39,030 nucleotides of DNA from Hahella sp. HN01 (GCF_018986435.1 NZ_JAHMIN010000016.1:93439-132468); one strand, 5' to 3'. Counted from the first letter of the stretch, positions 16,947 through 26,096 are shown. Notes: generated by a model from the sequence alone, not told the origin. Numbers and translations: made by a program.

Positions 16947-19679
16947 CTATTTGTACTTCAAGCGCTCCGCCTGCCACTCATCCGGCGCGTTTAACGGCAA
17001 ACGCAGAGCCATAACCCCTTCCTCATCATCGTAACGAATACTGAATCCCAGCTTTTCCGCCAGACGCAGCATCGGCTTATTGTCCGGCAACACTGAGCCC
17101 ACCATTTCCACCGTGCCTTTTTCCCGGCAGTACTCAATGATCTTGCGCATCAGCACCCACCCCAGGTTTTCTCCACGCAGGTCATCACGCACGATGATGG
17201 CGAACTCACACTGCAGATTGTCCGCATCAGTCCACGCACGCACGGTGCCAAGAGTATCCTCACCGTAACCGCTCTCCTTCGGAGACATGGCGATAAAGGC
17301 CATTTCCCGGTCATAGTCGATCTGCAGCATCTGCACCATTTCGTCATGTGTGAAGGATTTCCGATAGTGGAAGAAGCGATAACGTATCGATTCCGGCGAC
17401 AGGCCGGAATAAAACTCGATGTGGCTCGGCTCATCCTCTCCACGCACCGGGCGAATTTCCGCCTTGCGCTTCGATTTGGGCAGCATGATCCATTCCCGCA
17501 GCTCTTGTGGATAAGGCTGGATCGCCAGCTTCGCCGGCTTGTCGAGATCAATCATGGCGTTGACCGCCACCGCGCCGTGTTTATCGAAATACAGCGGCAT
17601 GACCTCAAGCCCTTTGATTTCAGGGATATCGATAATGATCTGCGACAGAATCACCAGGGTTTCGCAGATTTTGGCGATGTCCTGCTCCGGGTTATAGCTA
17701 TAGTCTTTCAACAGGCGAAACATATGCGTCTGCAGCAAAAGATCCCGAGCCAGCACCATGTTCAACGGCGGCAGAGCGAGCTTGCGATCCGCCGACACAT
17801 TCACCGCCGCGCCGCTGGCGCCGCACACCATTAAAGGCCCAAACACCGGATCGCGGGTGACCCCCAAACTGAACCCTACTCCGCCAACCGTCTGAAAACT
17901 GGGCTGCACGGCGAAACCTAAAAAGCCGCTGTCCGGGAAATGTTCCCTGTAATGCGTCAACAGGTAGCGACAGGAATCGCGAATGGATGCTTCCTCCACC
18001 AGCCCCTTCACCCTGCCCTTGTAGCGACCGCGGCCGGTCTTCTCGTCTTTAAAAGGGATACAGCTGTGCTCGTGTAAAATGCGGATGTCCACTGGCGAGC
18101 CAAACTCCCGCGCCACTTCCACTACCTGCTCTTCGGTTTCGCAGTAGCGGGTATCCTGCATATTGATGCCGTAGTCAGTGAGAATCTGCCGCGACTCCGC
18201 ATTGGTCAACACCCGCCGTCCTGACGCGTATATCTTCTGTATGGTCTTGCGCGCACGGGAACGGTCCACTATCGGGTCGGTGTAGGACTCCGGCGTTTCC
18301 CGCAACACCCGCTGGCTGCGTTGGTGATTGACCATATGCATGAAGGCTTTTACCGCCTTATCCGGCGTGGAGAACGTAGGCACGCCACTGTGGAAAAACG
18401 CTTCCCTGGCGTCATACACCGTACTGTGGCCCAGCCAGCAGGTGAAAATATTCAGATGAGAACGCTTACCCGCTTCTATCACCGCATCCGCCACTTGCAG
18501 ACTATCTTCGGTCAGGGACGGGGCGTACAACACCAATACATTGGACACGTGCGGATCGCGTCCGAGTATCTCCAGGGTGCGGCGATACAGCTCCGGGTTG
18601 GCGTCATAGTTGAGATCAATCGGGTTACGACGCGTCCAATAAGGCGGCAGATGCTTACCCAGTTCACTCACCGTTTCCGGCGACAGCGAACCCAACTCGC
18701 CATTTAGAGACGCCAACCGATCCACCGCCAGCACCCCAGGTCCCAGACCGTTGCTGATAATGTGCAAAGGCTCGCCGCGCACCGGTTTCATCCGGGTTAA
18801 CGTCTCCAGCGCATCGAACATCTCATCGGCGCCGTTAACCCGCAACACCCCGGCGCGCCGGAATACCGCATCGAAAATCTTGTCGCCGTCCACGACCCCC
18901 AGGGGCAGCTCCGCAGGACGCCATTGCGATGCCGGAGTGCGTCCGCTTTTCACTGCGATCACCAGCTTCCCCCGCGACACCGCCCGCACGGCGGAAATAA
19001 AACGCCGGGGCGAATGAATGTTCTCCATGTGCAGCAAAATGGCTTTGGTGCTGCGATCCTGGGCCAGGTAATCGATCAGATCGTCCAGCCCGACGTCAAT
19101 GCCGTCTCCCAGGGTAGTTAGGTGCGAAAAGCCAATTCCCCGGGTGAACGCCCAGTCAATCACAGCACTGGCGAGAGAGCCGGACTGGCCGATATAAGCG
19201 ATCTTGCCCGGCAACACGCCCATATGCATATAAGTCGCGTTCAGATTGCTGGCTGGGGACAACATACCGATGGTTTCCGGCCCTAGGATACGGATGCCGT
19301 ACTCAGAAGCGATTTCCTGCACGGAATACATCAGCGGCCGGCCGCTGCGGCTGTGGGTGCGAGACAAGCCGCCAGTCAGGATCATCGCGGTTTTAACCTT
19401 GACGTTTCCCAGCACCCGAACAATGCGCGGCACGCTCTCCGGCGGCGTACAGATAATGGCCAAGTCCGGCCGAAACGGCATTTGCTGGGGCCGTTTCACA
19501 CAGGGGACGCCATGCACGTCGTGATAGCCCTTGTCATTCACCACCACCAGACGGCCTGAATAGTCCGTGGACATCAGATTACGCAACACCATGCCGCCCA
19601 GATTATTGGAGCGTTCGGACGCGCCAATCACCGCGATGGACTTAGGGTTGAACAACGCTTCTAAATGTCGGGTTCCCAA
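16947..19679 (-). CDS. pat: Protein lysine acetyltransferase Pat (acyl-CoA synthetase-like/GNAT)
   Basis: This 910-residue protein has the Pat/YfiQ architecture. It has an NDP-forming acyl-CoA synthetase-like region (CoA-binding fold from residue 8, SIAVIGASER; succinyl-CoA-ligase-like domain with GPETIGMLSP and AYIGQSGSLASA; ATP-grasp-like part from about 480 to 700) followed by a C-terminal GNAT acetyltransferase (about 735-900, with RGENLGWVLMRKI as acetyl-CoA motif). Salmonella Pat acetylates Lys609 of Acs and inactivates it. The start is TTG at 19679, supported by GGAG 8 bases upstream. It is divergent from a histone-deacetylase-like gene 246 bases away, a suggestive writer/eraser pairing. 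Confidence 0.93.
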   Translation of the reverse strand: MGTRHLEALFNPKSIAVIGASERSNNLGGMVLRNLMSTDYSGRLVVVNDKGYHDVHGVPCVKRPQQMPFRPDLAIICTPPESVPRIVRVLGNVKVKTAMILTGGLSRTHSRSGRPLMYSVQEIASEYGIRILGPETIGMLSPASNLNATYMHMGVLPGKIAYIGQSGSLASAVIDWAFTRGIGFSHLTTLGDGIDVGLDDLIDYLAQDRSTKAILLHMENIHSPRRFISAVRAVSRGKLVIAVKSGRTPASQWRPAELPLGVVDGDKIFDAVFRRAGVLRVNGADEMFDALETLTRMKPVRGEPLHIISNGLGPGVLAVDRLASLNGELGSLSPETVSELGKHLPPYWTRRNPIDLNYDANPELYRRTLEILGRDPHVSNVLVLYAPSLTEDSLQVADAVIEAGKRSHLNIFTCWLGHSTVYDAREAFFHSGVPTFSTPDKAVKAFMHMVNHQRSQRVLRETPESYTDPIVDRSRARKTIQKIYASGRRVLTNAESRQILTDYGINMQDTRYCETEEQVVEVAREFGSPVDIRILHEHSCIPFKDEKTGRGRYKGRVKGLVEEASIRDSCRYLLTHYREHFPDSGFLGFAVQPSFQTVGGVGFSLGVTRDPVFGPLMVCGASGAAVNVSADRKLALPPLNMVLARDLLLQTHMFRLLKDYSYNPEQDIAKICETLVILSQIIIDIPEIKGLEVMPLYFDKHGAVAVNAMIDLDKPAKLAIQPYPQELREWIMLPKSKRKAEIRPVRGEDEPSHIEFYSGLSPESIRYRFFHYRKSFTHDEMVQMLQIDYDREMAFIAMSPKESGYGEDTLGTVRAWTDADNLQCEFAIIVRDDLRGENLGWVLMRKIIEYCREKGTVEMVGSVLPDNKPMLRLAEKLGFSIRYDDEEGVMALRLPLNAPDEWQAERLKYK

Positions 19680-19925
19680 TCTGTTTTCTCCATTTGCGTT
19701 GACAGGCTCCGGACCCGGCGACTGCGGAAACGCCGCCGATATCTAAGATACATAGACCAATACCGGCCACTTTGACAGATATCAAGATCCCCCGCTTTGA
19801 CTGACTTGGCGTAATTCGATGCGCCCACCTCAATCGCGGGCGCGGACTATAACATTCGCCCCATCTCCGGTTTCAAGCCGTTATCGCTTTGCAGTAGACT
19901 AAAAGCCTCTAAAAGGAAAACAAAG

Positions 19926-20849
19926 ATGAAAACCGCCCTTTTCTATCATAAAGACTGTACATTGCACGACATGGGCGAGGGGCATCCCGAAAGCCCCATG
20001 CGATTACAGGCGATTATGGACCGGCTTGAGCACGCCGGCATACTGCAGGAAGTGGATCTGGTCGAGCCGCAGGAAACCGACCGCGACAAAATCATTCGGG
20101 TGCATCCCTCCCGCTACGTTGAACAACTGGAAAATCTGAATCCGGACAAAGGCCGCATCATGGTCGATCCAGATACGGCATTGATGCGTCACAGCATGCG
20201 CGCCGCCTATCTGGCTGCGGGTTCTGCGGTAGAGGCGGCGGATATGGTGCTCAGCGGCCAGGCGAACACCGCCTTTTGCGCCGTGCGTCCCCCTGGCCAT
20301 CATGCGGAACGCAGCAAATCCATGGGCTTCTGCTTCTTCAACAATATCGCCATCGCCGCCCGCCACGCCATGGACTTTCATGGTCTGGAGCGCATCGCCA
20401 TCGTGGATTTCGACGTGCATCAGGGCAACGGCACGGTGGACATCTTTCAGGATGATCCGCGGGTCCTTTTCTGCTCCAGCTTTGAGTATCCGCTGTATCC
20501 GTTCAGTCACCATGCGGTGGATCGCCCCAACATCATCAATACGCCGCTGGACGCCCACACTCGGGGCCTGCAATTCCGGCGTAGCGTTGAAAGAGACTGG
20601 CTCGCCCGCCTGCAGGATCACCGTCCGCAACTGATACTTATCTCAGCGGGCTTCGACGCCCATAAACATGATCCCCTGGCGCACCTGGAGCTGGAAGAAA
20701 GGGACTACCGCTGGATCACGCGCTTATTGATGGACGTGGCCCGGGTTTACAGCAGTGGGCGCATCGTTTCTATTCTGGAAGGCGGTTATAACCTGAACGC
20801 CCTGTCCGCCAGTGTGGAGGCGCACATGGAAGGTTTGATGGGGAATTGA
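19926..20849 (+). CDS. Histone deacetylase-family (AcuC/HDAH-like) amidohydrolase
   Basis: This 307-residue zinc-dependent deacetylase of the arginase/deacetylase fold has all active-site elements: the GEGHPESP entry loop, the RPPGHHAE pair His125-His126, Zn ligands Asp163 and His165 in DFDVHQGNGT, Asp244 in SAGFDAHKHDP, and the transition-state Tyr288 in LEGGY. Bacterial members deacetylate acetyl-lysine (AcuC on Acs in Bacillus), acetylpolyamines or other amides. Being adjacent and divergent to pat, with Acs in the window, makes protein deacetylation the leading idea. AAGGA 8 bases before the ATG supports the start. Confidence 0.93.
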   Translation: MKTALFYHKDCTLHDMGEGHPESPMRLQAIMDRLEHAGILQEVDLVEPQETDRDKIIRVHPSRYVEQLENLNPDKGRIMVDPDTALMRHSMRAAYLAAGSAVEAADMVLSGQANTAFCAVRPPGHHAERSKSMGFCFFNNIAIAARHAMDFHGLERIAIVDFDVHQGNGTVDIFQDDPRVLFCSSFEYPLYPFSHHAVDRPNIINTPLDAHTRGLQFRRSVERDWLARLQDHRPQLILISAGFDAHKHDPLAHLELEERDYRWITRLLMDVARVYSSGRIVSILEGGYNLNALSASVEAHMEGLMGN

Positions 20850-20886
20850 AACGCCGCATGAGCGAGGACTTAACCTTGTTTAGAAG

Positions 20887-20911
20887 CTCCGCCCGCCAAC
20901 AGCGGACGGAG
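20887..20911. terminator. Hairpin between the convergent deacetylase and fliS genes
   Basis: CTCCGCCCGC (20887-20896) pairs with GCGGACGGAG (20902-20911) with one mismatch and a CAACA loop. The flanking T-runs are weak on both strands, but the position between two gene ends fits a terminator. Confidence 0.45.
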
Positions 20912-20951
20912 TTTCCATAAGGTTGCGGGAAAGCGGCCTGTTCAGGCCAGG

Positions 20952-21347
20952 TTAGACGAGACCTTTTTCCAACGCTTCCTGACGAATGCCGTCCCAGCCG
21001 TTCTTGACTTGCTTCAACAAGCCCGCCACTTCATCCAGAATGGTCGCGTCATTTTGCAGGTTGGCTTCAAACAAGCGACGCTCCATGTATTCGTACAAAG
21101 CATCCAGGCGCTCTGCGATGTCGCCGCCTTTTTCTTTGTCCAGGAACTCGCGCAAACCGCCGACGATTTCAACCGCCTTGCCGATCAGCCGATTTTTGCC
21201 TTCAAAGTTATTGGCGAGAATCTGCCCTTTCGCCATGGTAATGCGCTCCAGCGCACCGTCGAACAATAGCTGGATCAACTTGTGCCCATCCGCATCGACA
21301 ATGCTGGTCTGACGATTCACGCTCTGATACTGATGTAACGCGTTCAT
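20952..21347 (-). CDS. fliS: Flagellar export chaperone FliS
   Basis: This 131-residue mostly helical protein has the FliS signature: an N-terminal YQSVNRQTSIVDADGHKLIQLLFDGALERI, then ENRLIGKAVEIVGGLREFLD-like segments and a C-terminal helix with MERRLFEANLQND. FliS binds the C-terminus of flagellin in the cytosol, preventing polymerisation before export. It follows fliD by 61 bases in the same direction, with GAGG 11 bases before the ATG, and shares the sigma-28 promoter ahead of fliD. No fliT follows. Confidence 0.95.
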   Translation of the reverse strand: MNALHQYQSVNRQTSIVDADGHKLIQLLFDGALERITMAKGQILANNFEGKNRLIGKAVEIVGGLREFLDKEKGGDIAERLDALYEYMERRLFEANLQNDATILDEVAGLLKQVKNGWDGIRQEALEKGLV

Positions 21348-21408
21348 TGTAATAGCAACCTCATAATTACTCGTCTGTGATCTTAAGCGCCTGGATCAGG
21401 CCCTTCGC

Positions 21409-23379
21409 TTAACCCTTGCTTCCAGTGGTGCTGGCCACCAGCGCTTCCAGCTGCGTGGACAAAAAGTTTTCCGTGTTCTTGAGCTGGGAAATAATCAAAT
21501 CCGCCGCGGTGAACTGACGCGCCAGCCGATCCGTCAAGGCCGTAATGCGATCGTTCAACTCCGTCCGGTCTTCAGAGATTTTTTCCAGCTGTGAATTAAA
21601 GCCATTGATGGCGACCGTAATCAAACCGTCGGCGGACAGATAATTGTTCACCAGGTCGACCATCTGGTCTCCCACCCCTTCAATATAAGTCGCTGTGCCG
21701 CGTGCGCCAGTGGCGCCGCCGGTAATTTGCAGCTTGAGCCCTTTCGAGTCTCCGTCCGCAGAGGTCAGATACTGGCCCTTACCGGTAGCGGCTTTCCCAT
21801 TGATCGTGCCAGCGACATCCAGGCCATCTACGCCGGTGGCGACTGTCAAACCCAGCTGCGCCGCGGTATTGGTGTCGATGGCGGTAATCTCGACCTTGGA
21901 CGTACTGCCATATTCTCCAGAGGTGAACACCAGCTGGTTACTGCCGTCCAACGAAACAGTCACGCCAGAGCCTGCGATATTGGTGTCCGCATCCAGCTGA
22001 GTCTGAATTTCCGCAAGCAGCTCACTGTCAGTATAGGTGCCGGCGGTCAGGGTAATGGTGTTGGACTCCACCCCGTTGACTTTGATCTTGAAGGTGTCGT
22101 TATCCGCATCAATGACTGTTGAGCCGCCCAGCGCCACATTGCCGGTGAAAGCGCCCTGCGTCGCCACCTGAGTGATATCAACGGCGTATGAGCCAATCTT
22201 GGTATTTATCCCGGCGCTGACGTACTTGACCTGCGCATCCGTCGTACGCCCCTGGTCGGCGAACAAAGCCGCTACGTCATTCGGATAACTTTGCAGCTTG
22301 TTTTGGAACGTGAGGCTGTTGAACTCCAGTTGTCCCGATTCTGAGTTGGTCGTAATTCCCAATTCAGACAAACTACGGACGTTAGCGCTTTCCAGCCCGG
22401 GAACAATTGAACTCAGCGTAGAGCGCAACTGAGTGGAGATAGTGCGCACAGTGGAGCTGCCCAGCAAAGTGCCTTTTTCTCCGGTATCACTGTCAAAAGC
22501 GGTGACTTCGCTAATGATTTCCTGCAAAGCATTATATTTATCCACTAAATCCTGGACCCTTTCGGTCACAGCATTCAGGTCTTTGCTAACGGTAACGTTG
22601 ACTGCGCTTGCGGTTTCAGCATTTAAAGTCAGAGTCAGGCCGTCCACCACGTCATCGACGGTGTTCAACGAACGGGTGATGGATACGCCATTCAAAGTAA
22701 AGGCGGCGTCTTCCGCTGCGACGTCCTGAGTTAAATTCTGGTTGGTGGCGTTATAAATAAACTGGGAGATCCCCGAACCATCCGTACTGTTGCCATCGTT
22801 ATCCGTCGCTGCGATAGAGATCGCATTCGCCACACCGGTTTTTGAAGCGGATAACACAAGCTGGTAGGAGGAGCCGTTGTAGATAACGGAGGAGTTAACA
22901 TCCAGTCCCATATCGTTAATAGCGTCGGACAACCCCTGCAACGTATTGTTACTGCTATCAACGGTCAGGTTTTTAGTGACGCCGCCGACAGTGAAAGACA
23001 GCGTGCCTGTTCCTACAGTGGTGGTATCTTTATCAACGAAAGTGCCGGAGCTCAATGATTGCGCAACGGCCAGATTGCTGACGGTGAGCGCATATGAACC
23101 AGTTTTCGCAGAGGTGTTGGCGGTGACGCCAACAGCAGAGCCGCTGGAAGTCGCCGTGTTGCTGGACATCGCTTCCGGCGTGCTCAATGTACGAGCGGAT
23201 AAACGCAGGTCGGTAATTGCGCTTTTCAGACGACTCAAGTCGCTGAGTTTGGCCGTCACTTCATCTTCTTTGAGATTCAGCCTTTTTTCCGTCGGCTCAC
23301 GCTCAGCACTGGCCAGCTTCTCGATTAAATCGCTGGTCAATACTCCCGAGCCGATGCCTATTGAAGAAACGCTTGCCAT
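21409..23379 (-). CDS. fliD: Flagellar filament cap protein FliD (HAP2)
   Basis: This 656-residue protein caps the growing filament and places flagellin subunits. The N-terminal FliD domain begins ASVSSIGIGSGVLTSDLIEKLASAE (residues 2-26) with a heptad coiled coil. The middle holds flagellin hook IN-type repeats (near residues 110-190 and 400-480), and the C-terminal coiled coil (AINGFNSQLEKISEDRTELN.. to LISQLKNTENFLSTQLEAL) carries the self-assembly helices. It is much longer than the 468-residue E. coli protein because of the expanded variable middle. It is preceded by flaG and a terminator that overlaps its own sigma-28 promoter. Confidence 0.95.
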   Translation of the reverse strand: MASVSSIGIGSGVLTSDLIEKLASAEREPTEKRLNLKEDEVTAKLSDLSRLKSAITDLRLSARTLSTPEAMSSNTATSSGSAVGVTANTSAKTGSYALTVSNLAVAQSLSSGTFVDKDTTTVGTGTLSFTVGGVTKNLTVDSSNNTLQGLSDAINDMGLDVNSSVIYNGSSYQLVLSASKTGVANAISIAATDNDGNSTDGSGISQFIYNATNQNLTQDVAAEDAAFTLNGVSITRSLNTVDDVVDGLTLTLNAETASAVNVTVSKDLNAVTERVQDLVDKYNALQEIISEVTAFDSDTGEKGTLLGSSTVRTISTQLRSTLSSIVPGLESANVRSLSELGITTNSESGQLEFNSLTFQNKLQSYPNDVAALFADQGRTTDAQVKYVSAGINTKIGSYAVDITQVATQGAFTGNVALGGSTVIDADNDTFKIKVNGVESNTITLTAGTYTDSELLAEIQTQLDADTNIAGSGVTVSLDGSNQLVFTSGEYGSTSKVEITAIDTNTAAQLGLTVATGVDGLDVAGTINGKAATGKGQYLTSADGDSKGLKLQITGGATGARGTATYIEGVGDQMVDLVNNYLSADGLITVAINGFNSQLEKISEDRTELNDRITALTDRLARQFTAADLIISQLKNTENFLSTQLEALVASTTGSKG

Positions 23380-23422
23380 GTGACGCCAACCTCGCGGATT
23401 GTGTGTACGATCATATCTTTAT

Positions 23423-23449
23423 TTATCGGCAAAAAGGGGCAAAACTTTG
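23423..23449 (-). promoter_or_regulatory. Sigma-28 (FliA) promoter of fliD-fliS
   Basis: On the minus strand CAAAGTTT (23442-23449), 11 bases, then GCCGATAA (23423-23430). The consensus is TAAAGTTT-N11-GCCGATAA, so the -10 is perfect and the -35 differs only at its first base. It lies 43 bases upstream of the fliD ATG. Its -35 and spacer lie within the flaG terminator hairpin. Confidence 0.85.
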
Positions 23450-23460
23450 CCCCTTTTTTT
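23431..23460. terminator. Intrinsic terminator of flaG, overlapping the fliD promoter
   Basis: GGGGCAA (23436-23442) and TTGCCCC (23447-23453) with an AACT loop are flanked by A5 on the left and T7 on the right. The hairpin therefore terminates on either strand, but only the minus-strand flaG transcript reaches it. Confidence 0.8.
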
Positions 23461-23508
23461 GTTACGGATCGTAAATTCCTGCCGAACCCTATCTGATTCC
23501 GCCAAGCC

Positions 23509-23955
23509 TCACGCCTTGGCGGAAAACAGATTAACTGGTTCATCCTGCTGCAAGTTGCGAGCCAGCTTAAGGGCCAAGTCATCGGGAATCTGTCTCACTA
23601 CTTCTTTTGTAGTTCTGTCCAAAACAGTAATGACCGTTCTTCCCGAGACCTCATCCAATTCGAACTGCAGGTCACGCTGCACAGATTGAACGTATTCATT
23701 CAACTTGGTCACCGCTTCCCTAAGCTCGTGGCTTTGCTCCCTCTCCAACTGTTGCTGTTGCTTATTGGCAATGTCGTTGGTGGGCTGGGCTGCAGAGCTC
23801 TGCTTCGCAGCCTGCGTATCAGGCGTAGACGTTGCTACCCCGGACTTAACCTTAGGTTCAATCGGAGGTGACGACGTCGCGGACTGAGCAGACGGCAGGT
23901 TCACGGGTTTAGTGACCGCCGCCATACTCAGTTCAGTAGTCTTAACGTCATTCAT
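23509..23955 (-). CDS. flaG: Flagellar protein FlaG
   Basis: This 148-residue protein has a disordered Ser/Pro/Thr/Gln-rich N-terminal half and a conserved C-terminal FlaG domain of about 80 residues (AVTKLNEYVQSVQRDLQFELDE, then VITVLDRTTKEVVRQIPDDLALKLARNL). FlaG proteins influence filament length in Pseudomonas, Vibrio and Campylobacter relatives. AGAGGTGAG precedes the ATG at 23955. It lies 80 bases after flagellin A with only a hairpin and no sigma-28 site between, so its expression probably comes from read-through of flagellin transcription. Confidence 0.92.
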   Translation of the reverse strand: MNDVKTTELSMAAVTKPVNLPSAQSATSSPPIEPKVKSGVATSTPDTQAAKQSSAAQPTNDIANKQQQQLEREQSHELREAVTKLNEYVQSVQRDLQFELDEVSGRTVITVLDRTTKEVVRQIPDDLALKLARNLQQDEPVNLFSAKA

Positions 23956-23986
23956 ATCTCACCTCTTAGCATGTCTTAACGCTTAA

Positions 23987-24014
23987 ACCGGCCGGAAGAG
24001 AACATCCGGCCGGT
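23987..24014 (-). terminator. Strong hairpin between flagellin A and flaG, attenuator or 3'-end stabiliser
   Basis: A perfect 10-bp GC-rich stem, ACCGGCCGGA (23987-23996) and TCCGGCCGGT (24005-24014), has an 8-base loop and begins 21 bases after the flagellin stop. On the minus strand it is followed only by TTAAGCG, a poor T-run. It therefore looks like a leaky terminator that leaves abundant flagellin mRNA and a little flaG read-through. Confidence 0.6.
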
Positions 24015-24035
24015 ATTTCACGTTAGTTCACTCCG

Positions 24036-26096
24036 TTACTGCAGGAGCGACAAGACTTGCTGGGGTCTTGCATTAGCCTGCGCCAATATCGAGATACCGG
24101 CCTGTTGCAGTACCTGCGCCCTTGACAACGCTGCGGTCTCGGATGCGAAGTCTGCGTCCCTGATCCGGCTGTTGGCGGAGTTCAGGTTCTCGTTGTTCAC
24201 TTCCAAGTTCGCAATCGTGTTCTGGAAGCGGTTCTGGATGGCGCCCAGTTCCGCCTGTTTGGACGTTACAGTCTGCAGTGCGTTATCCACCGCCTTCAGA
24301 GCCGCTTCAGCGCCAGCTACAGTAGAGATATCCACATCCTGCAGCAGAGAGCCGCTTTCAGCGCCGCCGAATGTACCGATTCTCAGACCCGCTTTCGCCA
24401 GACCGGCAGAGTTGGTGTTGGATTCAACATCTATCTGACCGCCAGACAACAGCGTCACAGAGCTGACAAAGGTCGTGGTGGTGATGCTGGCCATCGCTGT
24501 GGCGCCGCTGATGTCGATGTTACGACCGTCCGCAGCCACCAGAGTGAAGGAGTCAGAGTCCAGTACTTCCGCAGTAACGCCAGTCTGACCGGATTTCTGG
24601 TTGATCGCATCGATGATCGCAGCCTGTTTCACAGCGACGTCGTCAGTGGTGCTGAAGCTCGCAGTGATGGACACGCCGTTGACCGTAATCGTCGCAGAGG
24701 CAGTCGTAGTAGTCAGGTTGCCTGAGTTAACACGGTTTTCGTTAGCCAGCGCGGTAACGCCAGTCTGGTCAGACGAACGGTTGATCGCAGCCGCTTTCGC
24801 GATGGCGCTACCGTCCGCATTCGCAGTGGAAGCCGTGTCGTCAGTGCTCAAGCTGGGCCCGATACCCACGTTGTTGATGACGATGTCGCCAGTCACCAAA
24901 GCGGTAGTGGTGCCATTATCGCTCACAATACCTGCGTTGTTTCCGCTGAATGAGCCTACTTCAAAGCCGGCGTTATCGATGTTGCCTGTAGTCGTGGTGA
25001 GTGCAATGTCGCTGCCGTCATCGCTTGAAAGCGAGTAGGTGCCGACATAGGCGTTACCCAGGGAGCTTGCCGCGGCCAAACCAAAGGTAGCCAAGGTGTT
25101 GCTCGTAGTTTCAGTCAATACGATGTTACGACCGTCGTCAGCCACCAAGGAGATACCCTTGGCGGTGTCGCCGTCGAAGACCGCGCGCACGCCTGTGGCG
25201 CCGGATTTTTCGTTAATGGCGTCCGCTGTCGCTTGCAGGTTCTGCTCGACAGTCAAGGTGGTGCCTTTACTCAGGTTGATGCTGACCCCGTTCAGGTTCA
25301 AGCTCACGTTCGCCGCAGTCGCGTCGGCGGTAGTGGTGCCCGCGACATAGTTCGCGTCGACAGTAGCGGTGACGCCTGTCTGATCGGATACATCATTAAT
25401 CGCCGCCGCCTTAGCAATGGCGCTTGACGCCGCATGGCTGGTGGAAGCCGTGTCGTCGGTACCCACAGATGCGCCCACGGAGATGCCGTTGATAACGATG
25501 TCCCCTGCAACCATTTCATTGCCGGTGCTGCCTACAACCAGAGCGGTCGTAGTCGTTCTGCTGGAAATACCGCTGGTGTCCGCTGTTCCCAAAGTGCTGG
25601 TGTCCAGCTTGGAGATGGTCACGCTGATGGTGTTCCCCAGGTTAGCGCCAGTTTGGAAAACGGAATTCTGGAAAGAGCCGTCCAGCAGTTTCTTACCGTT
25701 GAAGTTGGTAGTTGCAGCGATGTTTTCAATCTCGCTGATCAGCTGGCCAACCTCTTCCTGCAATGCTTCACGGTCGATAGTTGAGTTAGTGTCGTTCGCA
25801 GATTGCAGTGACAGTTCACGAATACGCTGTAAGCTGTCTTTCATTGAACTCAAAGCGCCTTCAGCGGTCTGCGCCAATGAGATCGCGTCTCCCGCGTTAC
25901 GAACCGCGACGTTAGTGCCGCGAATCTGAGCGTCGAAACGTGTTGAAATCGCCAGACCTGCCGCGTCGTCTTTTGCGCTGTTGATGCGGAGACCCGAAGA
26001 AAGCCGCTGCAACGACGTATCTCCTGACCGCTGTGAAGCGTTCAGGTTACGCTGCGCATTCAACGACGCAATGTTGGTATTAATTATTTGAGGCAT
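24036..26096 (-). CDS. fliC: Flagellin A
   Basis: This 686-residue flagellin has the canonical D0/D1 N-terminus (MPQIINTNIASLNAQRNLNAS, LSSGLRINSAKDDAAGLAIS) and C-terminus (NSRIRDADFASETAALSRAQVLQQAGISILAQANARPQQVLSLLQ). It is far longer than usual because residues about 175-580 consist of two related modules of roughly 200 residues rich in Ser/Thr, plausible sites of O-glycosylation. The start is ATG 26096 (AGGAG 10 bases upstream), not the in-frame ATG 27 bases earlier, since flagellins begin at MPQIINTN. A sigma-28 promoter lies upstream. maf is the preceding gene and flaG the next. Confidence 0.96.
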   Translation of the reverse strand: MPQIINTNIASLNAQRNLNASQRSGDTSLQRLSSGLRINSAKDDAAGLAISTRFDAQIRGTNVAVRNAGDAISLAQTAEGALSSMKDSLQRIRELSLQSANDTNSTIDREALQEEVGQLISEIENIAATTNFNGKKLLDGSFQNSVFQTGANLGNTISVTISKLDTSTLGTADTSGISSRTTTTALVVGSTGNEMVAGDIVINGISVGASVGTDDTASTSHAASSAIAKAAAINDVSDQTGVTATVDANYVAGTTTADATAANVSLNLNGVSINLSKGTTLTVEQNLQATADAINEKSGATGVRAVFDGDTAKGISLVADDGRNIVLTETTSNTLATFGLAAASSLGNAYVGTYSLSSDDGSDIALTTTTGNIDNAGFEVGSFSGNNAGIVSDNGTTTALVTGDIVINNVGIGPSLSTDDTASTANADGSAIAKAAAINRSSDQTGVTALANENRVNSGNLTTTTASATITVNGVSITASFSTTDDVAVKQAAIIDAINQKSGQTGVTAEVLDSDSFTLVAADGRNIDISGATAMASITTTTFVSSVTLLSGGQIDVESNTNSAGLAKAGLRIGTFGGAESGSLLQDVDISTVAGAEAALKAVDNALQTVTSKQAELGAIQNRFQNTIANLEVNNENLNSANSRIRDADFASETAALSRAQVLQQAGISILAQANARPQQVLSLLQ
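24352..25571 (-). repeat. Duplicated module in the variable region of flagellin A
   Basis: Module 1 (about 24933-25571) and module 2 (about 24352-24932) share an ordered set of motifs: GDIVIN-G/N-x-IG, TDDTAST, SAIAKAAAIN-xx-SDQTGVTA, an NGVSI strand, I-AINxKSGxTGV and LVAxDGRNI, ending in GxFSGN or GTFGGAESG. The same modules occur twice in flagellin B. Boundaries are estimates from the protein. Confidence 0.75.
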
